Positions 41,877-51,102 of a DNA stretch of 64,000 nucleotides are shown piece after piece. How positions within the stretch are numbered: position 1 is the stretch's first letter; each line of letters begins with the position of its first letter. Source of the DNA: JAYODZ01 sp965660195 (GTDB lineage: Bacteria > Pseudomonadota > Alphaproteobacteria > RS24); assembly GCA_965660195.1 (NCBI GenBank), contig CBFHZM010000001.1, positions 9,736 to 73,735 on the forward strand, read 5' to 3'. The notes beneath the pieces are model-generated. The model had not been told where the DNA came from. It did no database searches and was given only the letters and a program-made list of their open reading frames with translations. Made by a program: the position numbers and the translations under genes.

Positions 41877-43153
41877 TGTTACACGATCAGGACCGTATAT
41901 TTAGCAATATTTATGGCCAAGCAGGCGCTGATCTCTCGGCTGCCAAAAAGCGTGGCGATTGGGATAAGACAGCCGAGCTGATCAAAAAAGGCCGCGACTG
42001 GATTATCGAAGAGGTCAAAGCCTCAGGCTTGCGCGGGCGCGGGGGCGCGGGCTTCCCGACGGGCCTAAAGTGGTCCTTTATGCCAAAAGAGAACGATGGC
42101 CGACCGCATTATCTGGTCGTCAATGCCGATGAGTCTGAGCCTGGCACTTGCAAAGACCGTGATATCTTGCGCCATGAGCCACACAAATTGATCGAAGGCT
42201 GTTTATTGGCGAGCTTCGCTATGGGGGCGCACGCCTGCTACATCTATGTTCGCGGCGAATTTATTCGCGAGCGCGAAGCGTTGCAGCGCGCTGTCGACGA
42301 GGCTTATGCCGCTGGTTTGCTCGGCAAGAATGCTGCCAAATCGGGCTGGGATTTTGACCTCTATGTGCATCACGGCGCTGGTGCCTATATTTGCGGTGAA
42401 GAGACGGCTTTGATCGAAAGCCTCGAGGGCAAGAAGGGGATGCCGCGCTTGAAGCCGCCGTTCCCTGCCAATATGGGGCTTTATGGCTGTCCGACGACCG
42501 TCAATAATGTTGAGAGCATTGCTGTGGCGCCGACGATTTTGCGTCGAGGCGGTGGATGGTTCGCCGGCCTTGGTCGCGAGGGTAATACGGGTACCAAGCT
42601 GTTTTGTATTTCTGGGCATGTGAACAATCCGTGCAATGTCGAAGAAGAAATGGGGATTCCGCTGAAGGAGTTGCTCGAGAAACATGCCGGTGGTGTGCGC
42701 GGCGGCTGGGACAATCTTTTGGCTGTGATCCCTGGTGGATCCTCGGTGCCGCTTTTGCCGAAATCGATTTGCGACACAGTTTTGATGGATTTTGATAGTT
42801 TGAAAGCTGTGCAGTCCGGCTTGGGGACAGCGGCTGTGATCGTGATGGATAAGTCGACTGATATTGTGAAAGCCATTGCGCGGATCTCACATTTTTATAA
42901 GCACGAAAGTTGCGGACAGTGCACGCCGTGCCGCGAAGGAACGGGCTGGATGTGGCGCGTCATGGAGCGTATGGCTGCTGGCCAAGCGCAAGCCCGCGAA
43001 ATTGATATGTTGCTAAAAGTGTCGAAACAAATCGAAGGCCACACAATCTGTGCCCTTGGTGATGCGGCGGCGTGGCCAATTCAAGGGTTGATCAGACATT
43101 TTCGCCCAGAAATGGAAGCCCGACTTAAAGGGGTTGCGGAGGCTGCTGAATGA
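41876..43153 (+). CDS. nuoF: NADH-quinone oxidoreductase subunit F
   Basis: This 425-residue flavoprotein is the NADH entry point. The NADH/FMN region LRGRGGAGFPTGLKW, YLVVNADESEPGTCKDR and GAGAYICGEETALIESLEG are visible. The N3 [4Fe-4S] ligands lie in ESCGQCTPCREGTGW plus the distal C in GHTICALGDAA. The ATG overlaps the final A of the nuoE stop. Confidence 0.98.
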   Translation: MLHDQDRIFSNIYGQAGADLSAAKKRGDWDKTAELIKKGRDWIIEEVKASGLRGRGGAGFPTGLKWSFMPKENDGRPHYLVVNADESEPGTCKDRDILRHEPHKLIEGCLLASFAMGAHACYIYVRGEFIREREALQRAVDEAYAAGLLGKNAAKSGWDFDLYVHHGAGAYICGEETALIESLEGKKGMPRLKPPFPANMGLYGCPTTVNNVESIAVAPTILRRGGGWFAGLGREGNTGTKLFCISGHVNNPCNVEEEMGIPLKELLEKHAGGVRGGWDNLLAVIPGGSSVPLLPKSICDTVLMDFDSLKAVQSGLGTAAVIVMDKSTDIVKAIARISHFYKHESCGQCTPCREGTGWMWRVMERMAAGQAQAREIDMLLKVSKQIEGHTICALGDAAAWPIQGLIRHFRPEMEARLKGVAEAAE

Positions 43154-45222
43154 GTGACTTGGTAAAACTAACGGTCGATGGTGTGAGCGTTGAGGTGCCG
43201 GCTGGCACGTCAATCCTGCAGGCGTGCGAGACAGCTGGCGCCGAAATTCCTCGCTTTTGTTATCATGAGCGTCTGTCGGTCGCCGGCAACTGCCGCATGT
43301 GCTTGGTCGAAGTCGAGCGGGCGCCAAAACCAGTAGCGAGCTGTGCGATGCCCGTAGCCCCCGATATGGTGGTCCATACAGGCACCGACATGGTAAAAGA
43401 TGCACGTGAAGGCGTGATGGAGTTTTTGCTGATTAACCACCCGCTCGATTGTCCGATTTGCGACCAGGGCGGAGAGTGCGACTTGCAGGATCAAGCCCTC
43501 GGCTATGGCCATGACGCCAGCCGCTTTGCCGACAATAAGCGCGCTGTCGAAGAAAAATTCATGGGCCCCTTGGTCAAGACCGAAATGACGCGCTGTATTC
43601 ATTGTACGCGCTGTGTCCGCTTCTCGACCGAGGTCGCTGGTGTTCCGGAAATTGGCGCCATTGGTCGTGGCGAGGATATGGAAATTACCACCTATCTCGA
43701 GGCGTCTTTAGATAGCGAATTATCGGGCAATGTCATCGATTTGTGTCCAGTGGGGGCTTTGACCTCCAAGCCGTATGCGTTTACGGCGCGGCCGTGGGAG
43801 CTTCGTAAAACCGAAACGATCGATGTGATGGACGCCGTTGGTAGTAGTATTCGTGTCGATGCGAGGGGTCGTGAAGTGATGCGTATTCTGCCGCGCAATC
43901 ATGACGATGTGAACGAAGAGTGGATTAGCGATAAGTCGCGTTTTGTATGGGATGGTATTAACCGCCAGCGTCTTGATCGCCCTTATTTGCGGACTAAGGG
44001 CAAGCTGGTCGAGGCATCGTGGAACGAAGTCTTTGAAGCCATAGCGGCTCGCATGGGTGATGGAAATAAAGTGGCTGCTTTGGCTGGCGACTTGGCCTGT
44101 GTTGAGAGCCAATATGCGCTGAAGCAACTGATGACTTCAATTGGTTCGCCGCATATGGATTGCCGGCCTGCGGGGTCAGCTCTCACTGGGCCGCGGGCTA
44201 ACTATATTTTAAATGCTGGCATTGCTGGGATTGAGGATGCTGACGGCTTATTGTTGATTGGCGTCAACCCACGACTTGAGGCGTCTGTTATCAATGCCCG
44301 CATTCGCAAGCGTTGGCGGGCAGGTCGTTTCCCTATCGCGATGATTGGCGAGGCGGCTGATCTCACCTATCCAGTCGAAAATTTAGGCGTGGGGCCCGAG
44401 ACGTTGCAAGCGCTGGTTAAGGGCAGTCTCGATTTCTCGAAAACCTTGGCGGCTTGCCAACGGCCGATGATTATTCTTGGTGAGGCCGCTGTTAGCCGCG
44501 CTGATGGCGCTGCGATTTTCGATATGGCGCTCGATTTGGCTGAAAAAACCGGCGCGATTACGGGCGATTGGAATGGTTTTGGCGTGCTTCATAATGCAGC
44601 TGGTCGCGTTGGTGGTCTCGATATTGGCTTCCTTCCCGCGGCGGGTGGGCGCGACACGGCGGGCATTCTGAAGGCCGCGGCAAAGGGTGATATTGAGACG
44701 GTATTCTTGCTGGGCGCTGATGAGCTGGAGATGGACAGCCTCGGGTCAGCTTGTGTGATTTACATTGGGTCCCACGGTGATGCCGGTGCGGCCCGCGCCG
44801 ACATTATTTTGCCGGCGGCTTGCTACACCGAAAAGCAAGCCATTTATGTTAACACCGAAGGGCGGGTGCAAATGACCGAGCGCGCGACCTTGCCGCCCGG
44901 AGAGGCGCGCGAGGACTGGAAAATTTTCCGCGCGTTGTCGGCTGTGCTTGGTAAAGCCTTGCCCTTTGATCGGATTGAAGATTTACGCCAGAACTTATTT
45001 TCTGAAGTGCCACATTTGGCAATTTTGGATGATCGGGCGCCTGCGGCGCAGCCGCAGAAAGTGGGCGGCGGCAAGATTGATGCTGCTCCCTTTGGTAGCA
45101 TGGTGCGCGATTTTTATTTCACCAATCCAGTGGCGCGGGCTTCGATAACGATGGCGCAATGTGCGCAAGCGCGCGCCGAACGGCAGGCTCAGGTGAAGGG
45201 GACCGGTACCAATGGAAAGTAG
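43150..45222 (+). CDS. nuoG: NADH-quinone oxidoreductase subunit G
   Basis: This 690-residue subunit begins with a plant-type [2Fe-2S] ferredoxin domain (CYHERLSVAGNCRMCLVEVE). The His-Cys3 cluster HPLDCPICDQGGECDLQD and the [4Fe-4S] motif CIHCTRCVRF follow. The rest is a molybdopterin-oxidoreductase-like domain without cofactor ligands. Length and lack of extra CxxCxxxC in the C-terminal half resemble the shorter mitochondrial 75-kDa type. It overlaps nuoF by four bases and nuoH by eleven. Confidence 0.97.
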   Translation: MSDLVKLTVDGVSVEVPAGTSILQACETAGAEIPRFCYHERLSVAGNCRMCLVEVERAPKPVASCAMPVAPDMVVHTGTDMVKDAREGVMEFLLINHPLDCPICDQGGECDLQDQALGYGHDASRFADNKRAVEEKFMGPLVKTEMTRCIHCTRCVRFSTEVAGVPEIGAIGRGEDMEITTYLEASLDSELSGNVIDLCPVGALTSKPYAFTARPWELRKTETIDVMDAVGSSIRVDARGREVMRILPRNHDDVNEEWISDKSRFVWDGINRQRLDRPYLRTKGKLVEASWNEVFEAIAARMGDGNKVAALAGDLACVESQYALKQLMTSIGSPHMDCRPAGSALTGPRANYILNAGIAGIEDADGLLLIGVNPRLEASVINARIRKRWRAGRFPIAMIGEAADLTYPVENLGVGPETLQALVKGSLDFSKTLAACQRPMIILGEAAVSRADGAAIFDMALDLAEKTGAITGDWNGFGVLHNAAGRVGGLDIGFLPAAGGRDTAGILKAAAKGDIETVFLLGADELEMDSLGSACVIYIGSHGDAGAARADIILPAACYTEKQAIYVNTEGRVQMTERATLPPGEAREDWKIFRALSAVLGKALPFDRIEDLRQNLFSEVPHLAILDDRAPAAQPQKVGGGKIDAAPFGSMVRDFYFTNPVARASITMAQCAQARAERQAQVKGTGTNGK

Positions 45223-46222
45223 TGCCTTCGATATCTATATTTGGCCAGCGCTGCTCGTCACGCTTCATAGTCTATCGATTATTCTTGTCCTCTTAGTGTC
45301 GCTTGCGTTTTTTATGTATGCCGATCGGAAGATCTGGGCGGCTGTGCAATTGCGGCGGGGCCCGAATGTGGTTGGCCCGTTTGGTTTGCTTCAGAGCTTT
45401 GCGGATATTCTAAAATATCTGTTTAAGGAAATCGTTATCCCGAGCAAGTCGAGCAAGGTGATCTTCCTATTGGCCCCTTTTGTCACCATGTTCCTGGCCT
45501 TGAGCGCTTGGGCGGTGATCCCGGTTAGCGATGGCTGGGCGGTTGCCGATATTAATGTCGGGATTCTCTACATTTTCGCGATTTCCTCGCTTGGGGTCTA
45601 TGGCGTGATCATGGGCGGTTGGGCGTCGAACTCTAAATATCCGTTTCTCGGGGCCTTACGCTCGGCAGCGCAAATGGTGTCTTATGAGGTCTCTATTGGT
45701 CTCGTGATCATCACAGTTTTGCTATGCGTTGGGTCTCTAAACTTGTCTGATATTATTAGAGCCCAAGAAAACATCTGGTTTGCGGTTCCGCTGTTCCCGA
45801 TGTTTGTTGTGTTTTTTATCTCAGCTTTGGCAGAGACTAACCGTCCGCCGTTTGATCTGCCCGAAGCGGAATCAGAACTTGTAGCCGGCTTTATGACGGA
45901 ATATTCGTCAACGCCTTATGTCGTGTTCATGATCGGCGAGCTTGCGAATATTATTCTGATGTGCGCCATGACGACGGTGCTCTTCCTCGGCGGCTGGTTA
46001 CCACCGGCTGATATAGCGCCGTTTAATTTAAGACCGGGCGTTGTGTGGTTTGTTCTGAAGATCTGCTTTGTTTTCTTCATGTTTGCCATGGTGAAAGCCA
46101 TGGTGCCGCGCTATCGCTATGACCAGCTAATGCGTTTGGGGTGGAAAGTATTCCTGCCACTGTCGCTTCTTTGGGTCGTACTCACCGCTGGCTTTTTGCA
46201 ATTCACCGGAATGGTGCCGTAA
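45212..46222 (+). CDS. nuoH: NADH-quinone oxidoreductase subunit H
   Basis: This 336-residue ND1-type membrane subunit has about eight helices. The conserved loops ADRKIWAAVQLRRGPNVVGP and AETNRPPFDLPEAESELVAGF line the quinone entry tunnel. It connects the peripheral arm to the membrane arm. AAGGGG lies upstream within the nuoG end. Confidence 0.98.
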   Translation: MESSAFDIYIWPALLVTLHSLSIILVLLVSLAFFMYADRKIWAAVQLRRGPNVVGPFGLLQSFADILKYLFKEIVIPSKSSKVIFLLAPFVTMFLALSAWAVIPVSDGWAVADINVGILYIFAISSLGVYGVIMGGWASNSKYPFLGALRSAAQMVSYEVSIGLVIITVLLCVGSLNLSDIIRAQENIWFAVPLFPMFVVFFISALAETNRPPFDLPEAESELVAGFMTEYSSTPYVVFMIGELANIILMCAMTTVLFLGGWLPPADIAPFNLRPGVVWFVLKICFVFFMFAMVKAMVPRYRYDQLMRLGWKVFLPLSLLWVVLTAGFLQFTGMVP

Positions 46223-46231
46223 GGGGGTTGG

Positions 46232-46726
46232 ATGATGGGATTTCTTGGACGTACCGCGCGAGGTTTGCTGTTGGTCGAGTTCGTCTCGGCATTTGCCCTG
46301 GCGATGCGCTACTTCTTCGCCCCTAAGGCTACGGTTAATTATCCGCATGAAAAAGGCCCTTTGAGCCCGCGGTTTCGCGGCGAGCATGCGCTTCGGCGTT
46401 ATCCAAACGGGCAAGAGCGTTGTATTGCCTGTAAGCTGTGCGAAGCCGTCTGCCCGGCACAAGCCATCACAATTGAGGCAGGCCCGCGCAATAATGATGG
46501 CACGCGCCGGACTGTTCGCTATGACATCGACATGGTCAAATGTATTTATTGCGGCCTGTGTCAGGAGGCTTGCCCCGTCGATGCAATTGTCGAGGGGCCG
46601 AATTTTGAATTCGCTACGGAGACCCGTGAAGAGTTGATTTACGACAAACAGAAATTGCTCGCCAATGGCGACCGTTGGGAAGTCGAAATTGCCAAGAATC
46701 TCGAGCTGGATGCTCCCTATAGATAA
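46232..46726 (+). CDS. nuoI: NADH-quinone oxidoreductase subunit I
   Basis: This 164-residue TYKY-type ferredoxin has two [4Fe-4S] motifs, CIACKLCEAVCP (C64, C67, C70, C74) and CIYCGLCQEACP (C104, C107, C110, C114), binding N6a and N6b. The first ATG at 46232 and a second one codon later are both possible; AAGGGGGTTGG precedes them. Confidence 0.98.
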   Translation: MMGFLGRTARGLLLVEFVSAFALAMRYFFAPKATVNYPHEKGPLSPRFRGEHALRRYPNGQERCIACKLCEAVCPAQAITIEAGPRNNDGTRRTVRYDIDMVKCIYCGLCQEACPVDAIVEGPNFEFATETREELIYDKQKLLANGDRWEVEIAKNLELDAPYR

Positions 46727-46732
46727 GGTTTT

Positions 46733-47338
46733 ATGATGGAACTTACGAGCCTCATTTTTTATCTCTTTGCCGGCGTGAGTGTCGCCAGCGCTTTTATGGT
46801 CATCGCTGCACGCAATCCCGTTTATTCCGTGCTGTTCTTGATTTTGACCTTTTTCAATGCGGCTGGACTGTTCGTCCTGATGGGTGCTGAGTTTCTCGCT
46901 TTGATTTTGGTCGTCGTGTATGTCGGTGCCGTCGCTGTATTGTTCCTGTTTGTTGTGATGATGTTAGACATTGATTTTGCTGAATTACGCGAGGGGTTTT
47001 TGCAGTATCTTCCGATCGGCGCGACCGTTGGTATCATACTGTTGATTGAGCTGATTATGGTTCTCGCGTCGACACAATTTGCCGATGTCGCGGCGCTTCC
47101 CAGTGCTTCGCCGGAGGGAGTTACCAATACAATGGCATTGGGGCGGGTGCTTTATACAGACCATATTTTCTTCTTCCAGACAGCGGGCGCTATTTTGTTG
47201 GTCGCGATGATCGGCGCCATTGTCTTGACGCTTGAAAAGGGCCCGTCACCGAAAAAGCAAAATGTTGCAAAGCAAAATGCCCGAACCAAAAAAGATGGCG
47301 TCGCTTTGGTCGATGTTAAACCTGGGCAAGGGTTGTAG
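46733..47338 (+). CDS. nuoJ: NADH-quinone oxidoreductase subunit J
   Basis: This 201-residue ND6-type membrane subunit has five hydrophobic segments and the conserved AARNPVYSVLFLILTFFNAAG and VYVGAVAVLFLFVVMM blocks. TM3 of the latter contains the pi-bulge that moves in coupling. The C-terminus is a basic cytoplasmic tail. Two adjacent ATGs at 46733 and 46736 are possible starts. Confidence 0.97.
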   Translation: MMELTSLIFYLFAGVSVASAFMVIAARNPVYSVLFLILTFFNAAGLFVLMGAEFLALILVVVYVGAVAVLFLFVVMMLDIDFAELREGFLQYLPIGATVGIILLIELIMVLASTQFADVAALPSASPEGVTNTMALGRVLYTDHIFFFQTAGAILLVAMIGAIVLTLEKGPSPKKQNVAKQNARTKKDGVALVDVKPGQGL

Positions 47339-47347
47339 GGGGACGAA

Positions 47348-47656
47348 ATGGCGATTGGCTTAACCCATTATCTGACGTTAGCGGCGATCTTATTTACGAT
47401 CGGCGTGTTGGGCATTTTCTTGAACCGGAAAAACGTGATTGTCATTCTCATGGCTATCGAGCTGATGTTATTGGCTGTCAATATCAACCTGGTGGCGTTT
47501 TCGGCCTATCTCGGCGATTTGATGGGGCAGGTCTTCGCTTTGCTGGTCTTGACCGTTGCCGCTGGTGAGGCTGCTATCGGGCTTGCAATTCTCGTTGTTT
47601 ATTTCCGCAATCGCGGCGGCATTGCCGTTGAAGACGTCAGCCAGATGAGGGGCTAA
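47348..47656 (+). CDS. nuoK: NADH-quinone oxidoreductase subunit K
   Basis: This 102-residue ND4L-type protein has three helices, with the conserved glutamates in MAIELMLLAVNINLVAFS and TVAAGEAAIGLAILV that form part of the E-channel. GGGGGACGAA precedes the ATG. Confidence 0.98.
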   Translation: MAIGLTHYLTLAAILFTIGVLGIFLNRKNVIVILMAIELMLLAVNINLVAFSAYLGDLMGQVFALLVLTVAAGEAAIGLAILVVYFRNRGGIAVEDVSQMRG

Positions 47657-47660
47657 CTTT

Positions 47661-49592
47661 ATGTTTAAGGCCATTATTTTTCTCCCGCTTGTTGGCTCTA
47701 TCATTGCCGGATTGTTTGGACGCTATATTGGCGCACGAGCATCAGAGATTGTGACGTCGTCCTTTTTGGTGGCGGCAGCAATTTTGTCCTGCATCGGCTT
47801 TTACGATGTTGCCGTAATGGGGCAAGCACAGAGCGTGCATGTACTATCTTGGATTAGCTCGGGCTCGCTCGAAATAAATTGGATGTTGCGCGTCGATACG
47901 CTGACAGCGGTCATGCTGGTCGTGGTGACGGGCGTCTCGGCCTTGGTGCATATCTACTCCATCGGATATATGCATGACGATCCCTATCGGCCGCGCTTCT
48001 TTGCCTATCTATCCTTATTTACCTTTATGATGCTGGCCTTGGTAACGGCGGACAATTTTGTCCAACTGTTTTTCGGATGGGAAGGCGTTGGCTTGGCTAG
48101 CTATCTCTTGATCGGGTTTTATTATCAAAAGAACTCAGCCAATGCCGCAGCAATTAAAGCTTTTGTTGTGAACCGTGTCGGCGATTTCGGTTTGATCCTC
48201 GGGATGGCAGCAATTTATCTCACCACGGACTCGCTGTCCTTTGACTCCGTCTTCGCTGCGCGTGACGCGCTGGCCGCAGGCAAGTTTGAGTCTTTTGGCT
48301 TCACGCTTCCCGTGCTCGATACAATCTGTTTGTTATTGTTTATGGGCGCAATGGGTAAATCCGCTCAGTTTTTGCTACATACTTGGCTACCGGATGCAAT
48401 GGAAGGCCCGACACCTGTTTCGGCTTTAATCCATGCGGCGACTATGGTGACGGCAGGCGTATTTTTGCTGGCTCGTACCTCACCCTTATTTGAGTTGTCA
48501 CCCACGGCATTGACCGTTGTTACCGTTGTTGGTGCGATAACAGCATTTTTTGCAGCGACAATCGGGCTTGTGCAAAATGATATTAAGCGGGTCATTGCCT
48601 ATTCAACGTGTTCGCAACTCGGTTACATGTTTGTTGCCTTAGGGGTTGGCGCCTACCAAGCGGCGATGTTCCATTTGTTTACGCATGCATTCTTTAAGGC
48701 TTTGCTGTTTCTTGGCGCTGGTTCGGTTATCCATGCCATGCATCACGAGCAAGACATGCGCAATATGGGCGGGCTTCGTCAATTAATCCCGCTGACATGG
48801 GTCTTGATGATTATCGGAACCATTGCCTTAACGGGCTTCCCATTGACGGCTGGTTATTTTTCGAAAGACGCGATTATTGAGGCGGCTTATGCTGATGCGC
48901 TGGCGCCGCATATGTTTGCCTTTACTCTTTTGGTGGTTGCCGCCGGCTTTACATCTTTTTATTCATGGCGGTTGATTTTCATGACCTTCCATGGCGTGCC
49001 GCGCTGTTCCAATGACACGTTAAGCCATGTTCATGAAGCGCCTGCCGTGATGTCGGTGCCGCTGATTATTCTCGCTATCGGCGCCTTGTTTGCTGGTGCT
49101 ATGTTTGCCTCGTCATTTATCGGCGAGGGGCAGGTGGCGTTCTGGCAAGGATCCATTTTCACTCTGCCAGATAATAAAATTCTAGAAGATCTACACCATG
49201 TGCCCGCGCTGGTTAAATATGCGCCGCTGATCATGATGATCCTCGGGTTTGTCGGCGCGTGGTACTTCTATATTCGTCGTCCAGATCTGCCGCCGAAAAT
49301 TGCCGAAAGCCAAGTGGTGCTGTATCAGTTCCTACTCAATAAGTGGTATTTCGATGAAATTTACGACTTCCTGATTGTGCGGCCAGTGCGTTGGCTGGCA
49401 CGTATTTTTTGGAAAGGCGGCGACGGCGCGATTATCGATGGCTTTGGTCCTGATGGTGTTTCGCGGGCAGTCGTGCAGGCCACGGGCCGTTTTGTTAAGT
49501 TGCAAACCGGCTATCTATATCATTACGCCTTTGTGATGCTGCTGGGGATTGCCGGCTTTGTCTCTTGGTTTTTAATGGCTGGGGGACGCTAA
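47661..49592 (+). CDS. nuoL: NADH-quinone oxidoreductase subunit L
   Basis: This 643-residue ND5-type antiporter-like subunit has the core FFGWEGVGLASYLLIGFYY and HTWLPDAMEGPTPVSALIHAATMV, containing key Lys, Glu and His residues of the proton channel. The C-terminal region carries the long lateral helix. It is the distal pump of the membrane arm. GAGGGG precedes the ATG. Confidence 0.98.
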   Translation: MFKAIIFLPLVGSIIAGLFGRYIGARASEIVTSSFLVAAAILSCIGFYDVAVMGQAQSVHVLSWISSGSLEINWMLRVDTLTAVMLVVVTGVSALVHIYSIGYMHDDPYRPRFFAYLSLFTFMMLALVTADNFVQLFFGWEGVGLASYLLIGFYYQKNSANAAAIKAFVVNRVGDFGLILGMAAIYLTTDSLSFDSVFAARDALAAGKFESFGFTLPVLDTICLLLFMGAMGKSAQFLLHTWLPDAMEGPTPVSALIHAATMVTAGVFLLARTSPLFELSPTALTVVTVVGAITAFFAATIGLVQNDIKRVIAYSTCSQLGYMFVALGVGAYQAAMFHLFTHAFFKALLFLGAGSVIHAMHHEQDMRNMGGLRQLIPLTWVLMIIGTIALTGFPLTAGYFSKDAIIEAAYADALAPHMFAFTLLVVAAGFTSFYSWRLIFMTFHGVPRCSNDTLSHVHEAPAVMSVPLIILAIGALFAGAMFASSFIGEGQVAFWQGSIFTLPDNKILEDLHHVPALVKYAPLIMMILGFVGAWYFYIRRPDLPPKIAESQVVLYQFLLNKWYFDEIYDFLIVRPVRWLARIFWKGGDGAIIDGFGPDGVSRAVVQATGRFVKLQTGYLYHYAFVMLLGIAGFVSWFLMAGGR

Positions 49593-49593
49593 G

Positions 49594-51093
49594 ATGAATT
49601 GGCCCATTTTATCGACAATTACTTTTTTGCCGCTTCTCGGCGCTTTGTTTATCCTTCTTATTCGGGGTGATGAAGAAACGATTGCCAATAATGCACGCTC
49701 CGTTGCGCTATGGACGTCGATTGTCACGTTGATTTTAAGCCTGTTTATGCTCTTGGAGTTTGACGGCTCCCTCGCGGGCTTCCAATTTGTTGAACGCTTC
49801 CAATGGTTGGGCGGGGGTGTTGATTACGCCATGGGCGTCGACGGCATTTCGGTGCTTTTTGTCGTGCTCACAACATCGCTCTTGCCGTTGTGTATTCTCG
49901 CGAGCTGGAATTCGGTCACCCACCGTGTGCGCGAATATATGTTGGCATTTCTTGTTCTTGAGACCTTGATGATTGGCGTGTTCTGCGCGCTGGACATCAT
50001 TTTATTCTACCTCTTTTTCGAGGGCGGCCTGATCCCAATGTATCTGATCATCGGGGTATGGGGGGGCAAGCGTCGCATTTACGCGAGCTTTAAGTTCTTT
50101 CTCTACACGCTTTTAGGGTCAGTCCTGATGTTGCTGGCGATCATGTATATGTATCTGCAAGTCGGTTCGACCTATATTCCCTCGATGATGGCGGCGCAAT
50201 TTGACGCTGATTATCAGACTTGGTTGTGGCTCGCCTTCTTTGCCTCGTTTGCCGTGAAAATGCCGATGTGGCCGGTGCACACGTGGTTGCCCGATGCGCA
50301 CGTCGAGGCGCCAACGGCGGGGTCGGTGATCCTGGCTGGCGTCTTGCTGAAAATGGGCGGTTATGGCTTCTTGCGCTTTTCGCTGCCGATGTTCCCGCTG
50401 GCCTCAGAAATGTTTGCGCCGCTGGTCTTTGTGCTGAGCGCTATCGCTATTGTTTACACATCGCTAGTCGCGTTCGCGCAAGAGGATATGAAAAAACTTA
50501 TTGCTTATTCGTCTGTAGCGCATATGGGTTTCGTGACCATGGGGATATTCTCCGGCACGACGCAAGGCGTCCAAGGCGCTGTCTTTCAAATGCTATCGCA
50601 TGGCTGGATCTCAGGCGCTCTGTTCCTTTGCGTTGGGGTTGTGTATGACCGCATGCACACACGCGAGATCGCGGCCTATGGTGGGTTGGTTAATCGGATG
50701 CCAGTTTATGCCGCGATCTTCATGCTTTTTACCATGGCGAATGTTGGTTTGCCGGGAACCTCAGGTTTTGTTGGCGAGTTTTTAACGATTATCGGAACCT
50801 TTCAAGTCAGCACAACAACGGCTTTGTTCGCGGCGTCTGGGGTTATTTTTGCCGCCGTTTATGCATTGACGCTGTATCGCAGAGTTGTTTTCGGAAAAAT
50901 CGGCAATGAAGGACTTGAGGAAATCGAGGATGTCACCCGCTTGGAGCGTTTTATTTTGCTACCGCTTCTGATCGCGACACTTGTATTTGGTGTTTGGCCG
51001 ATGCCGATCCTCGAACTCACGGCGCCTTCGATTGATTTGCTGTTGAATAATTTTGGCCAATCGCTGATTAGCGCTGGCGAGACCATGCTGTAG
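49594..51093 (+). CDS. nuoM: NADH-quinone oxidoreductase subunit M
   Basis: This 499-residue ND4-type antiporter-like subunit has LFFEGGLIPMYLIIGVWGG (coupling Glu) and HTWLPDAHVEAPTAGSVILAGVLLKMGGYG. It is one of three related pump subunits. The gene is separated from nuoL by a single base, and nuoN begins nine bases after its stop. Confidence 0.98.
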   Translation: MNWPILSTITFLPLLGALFILLIRGDEETIANNARSVALWTSIVTLILSLFMLLEFDGSLAGFQFVERFQWLGGGVDYAMGVDGISVLFVVLTTSLLPLCILASWNSVTHRVREYMLAFLVLETLMIGVFCALDIILFYLFFEGGLIPMYLIIGVWGGKRRIYASFKFFLYTLLGSVLMLLAIMYMYLQVGSTYIPSMMAAQFDADYQTWLWLAFFASFAVKMPMWPVHTWLPDAHVEAPTAGSVILAGVLLKMGGYGFLRFSLPMFPLASEMFAPLVFVLSAIAIVYTSLVAFAQEDMKKLIAYSSVAHMGFVTMGIFSGTTQGVQGAVFQMLSHGWISGALFLCVGVVYDRMHTREIAAYGGLVNRMPVYAAIFMLFTMANVGLPGTSGFVGEFLTIIGTFQVSTTTALFAASGVIFAAVYALTLYRRVVFGKIGNEGLEEIEDVTRLERFILLPLLIATLVFGVWPMPILELTAPSIDLLLNNFGQSLISAGETML

Positions 51094-51102
51094 GGGACGC
51101 TC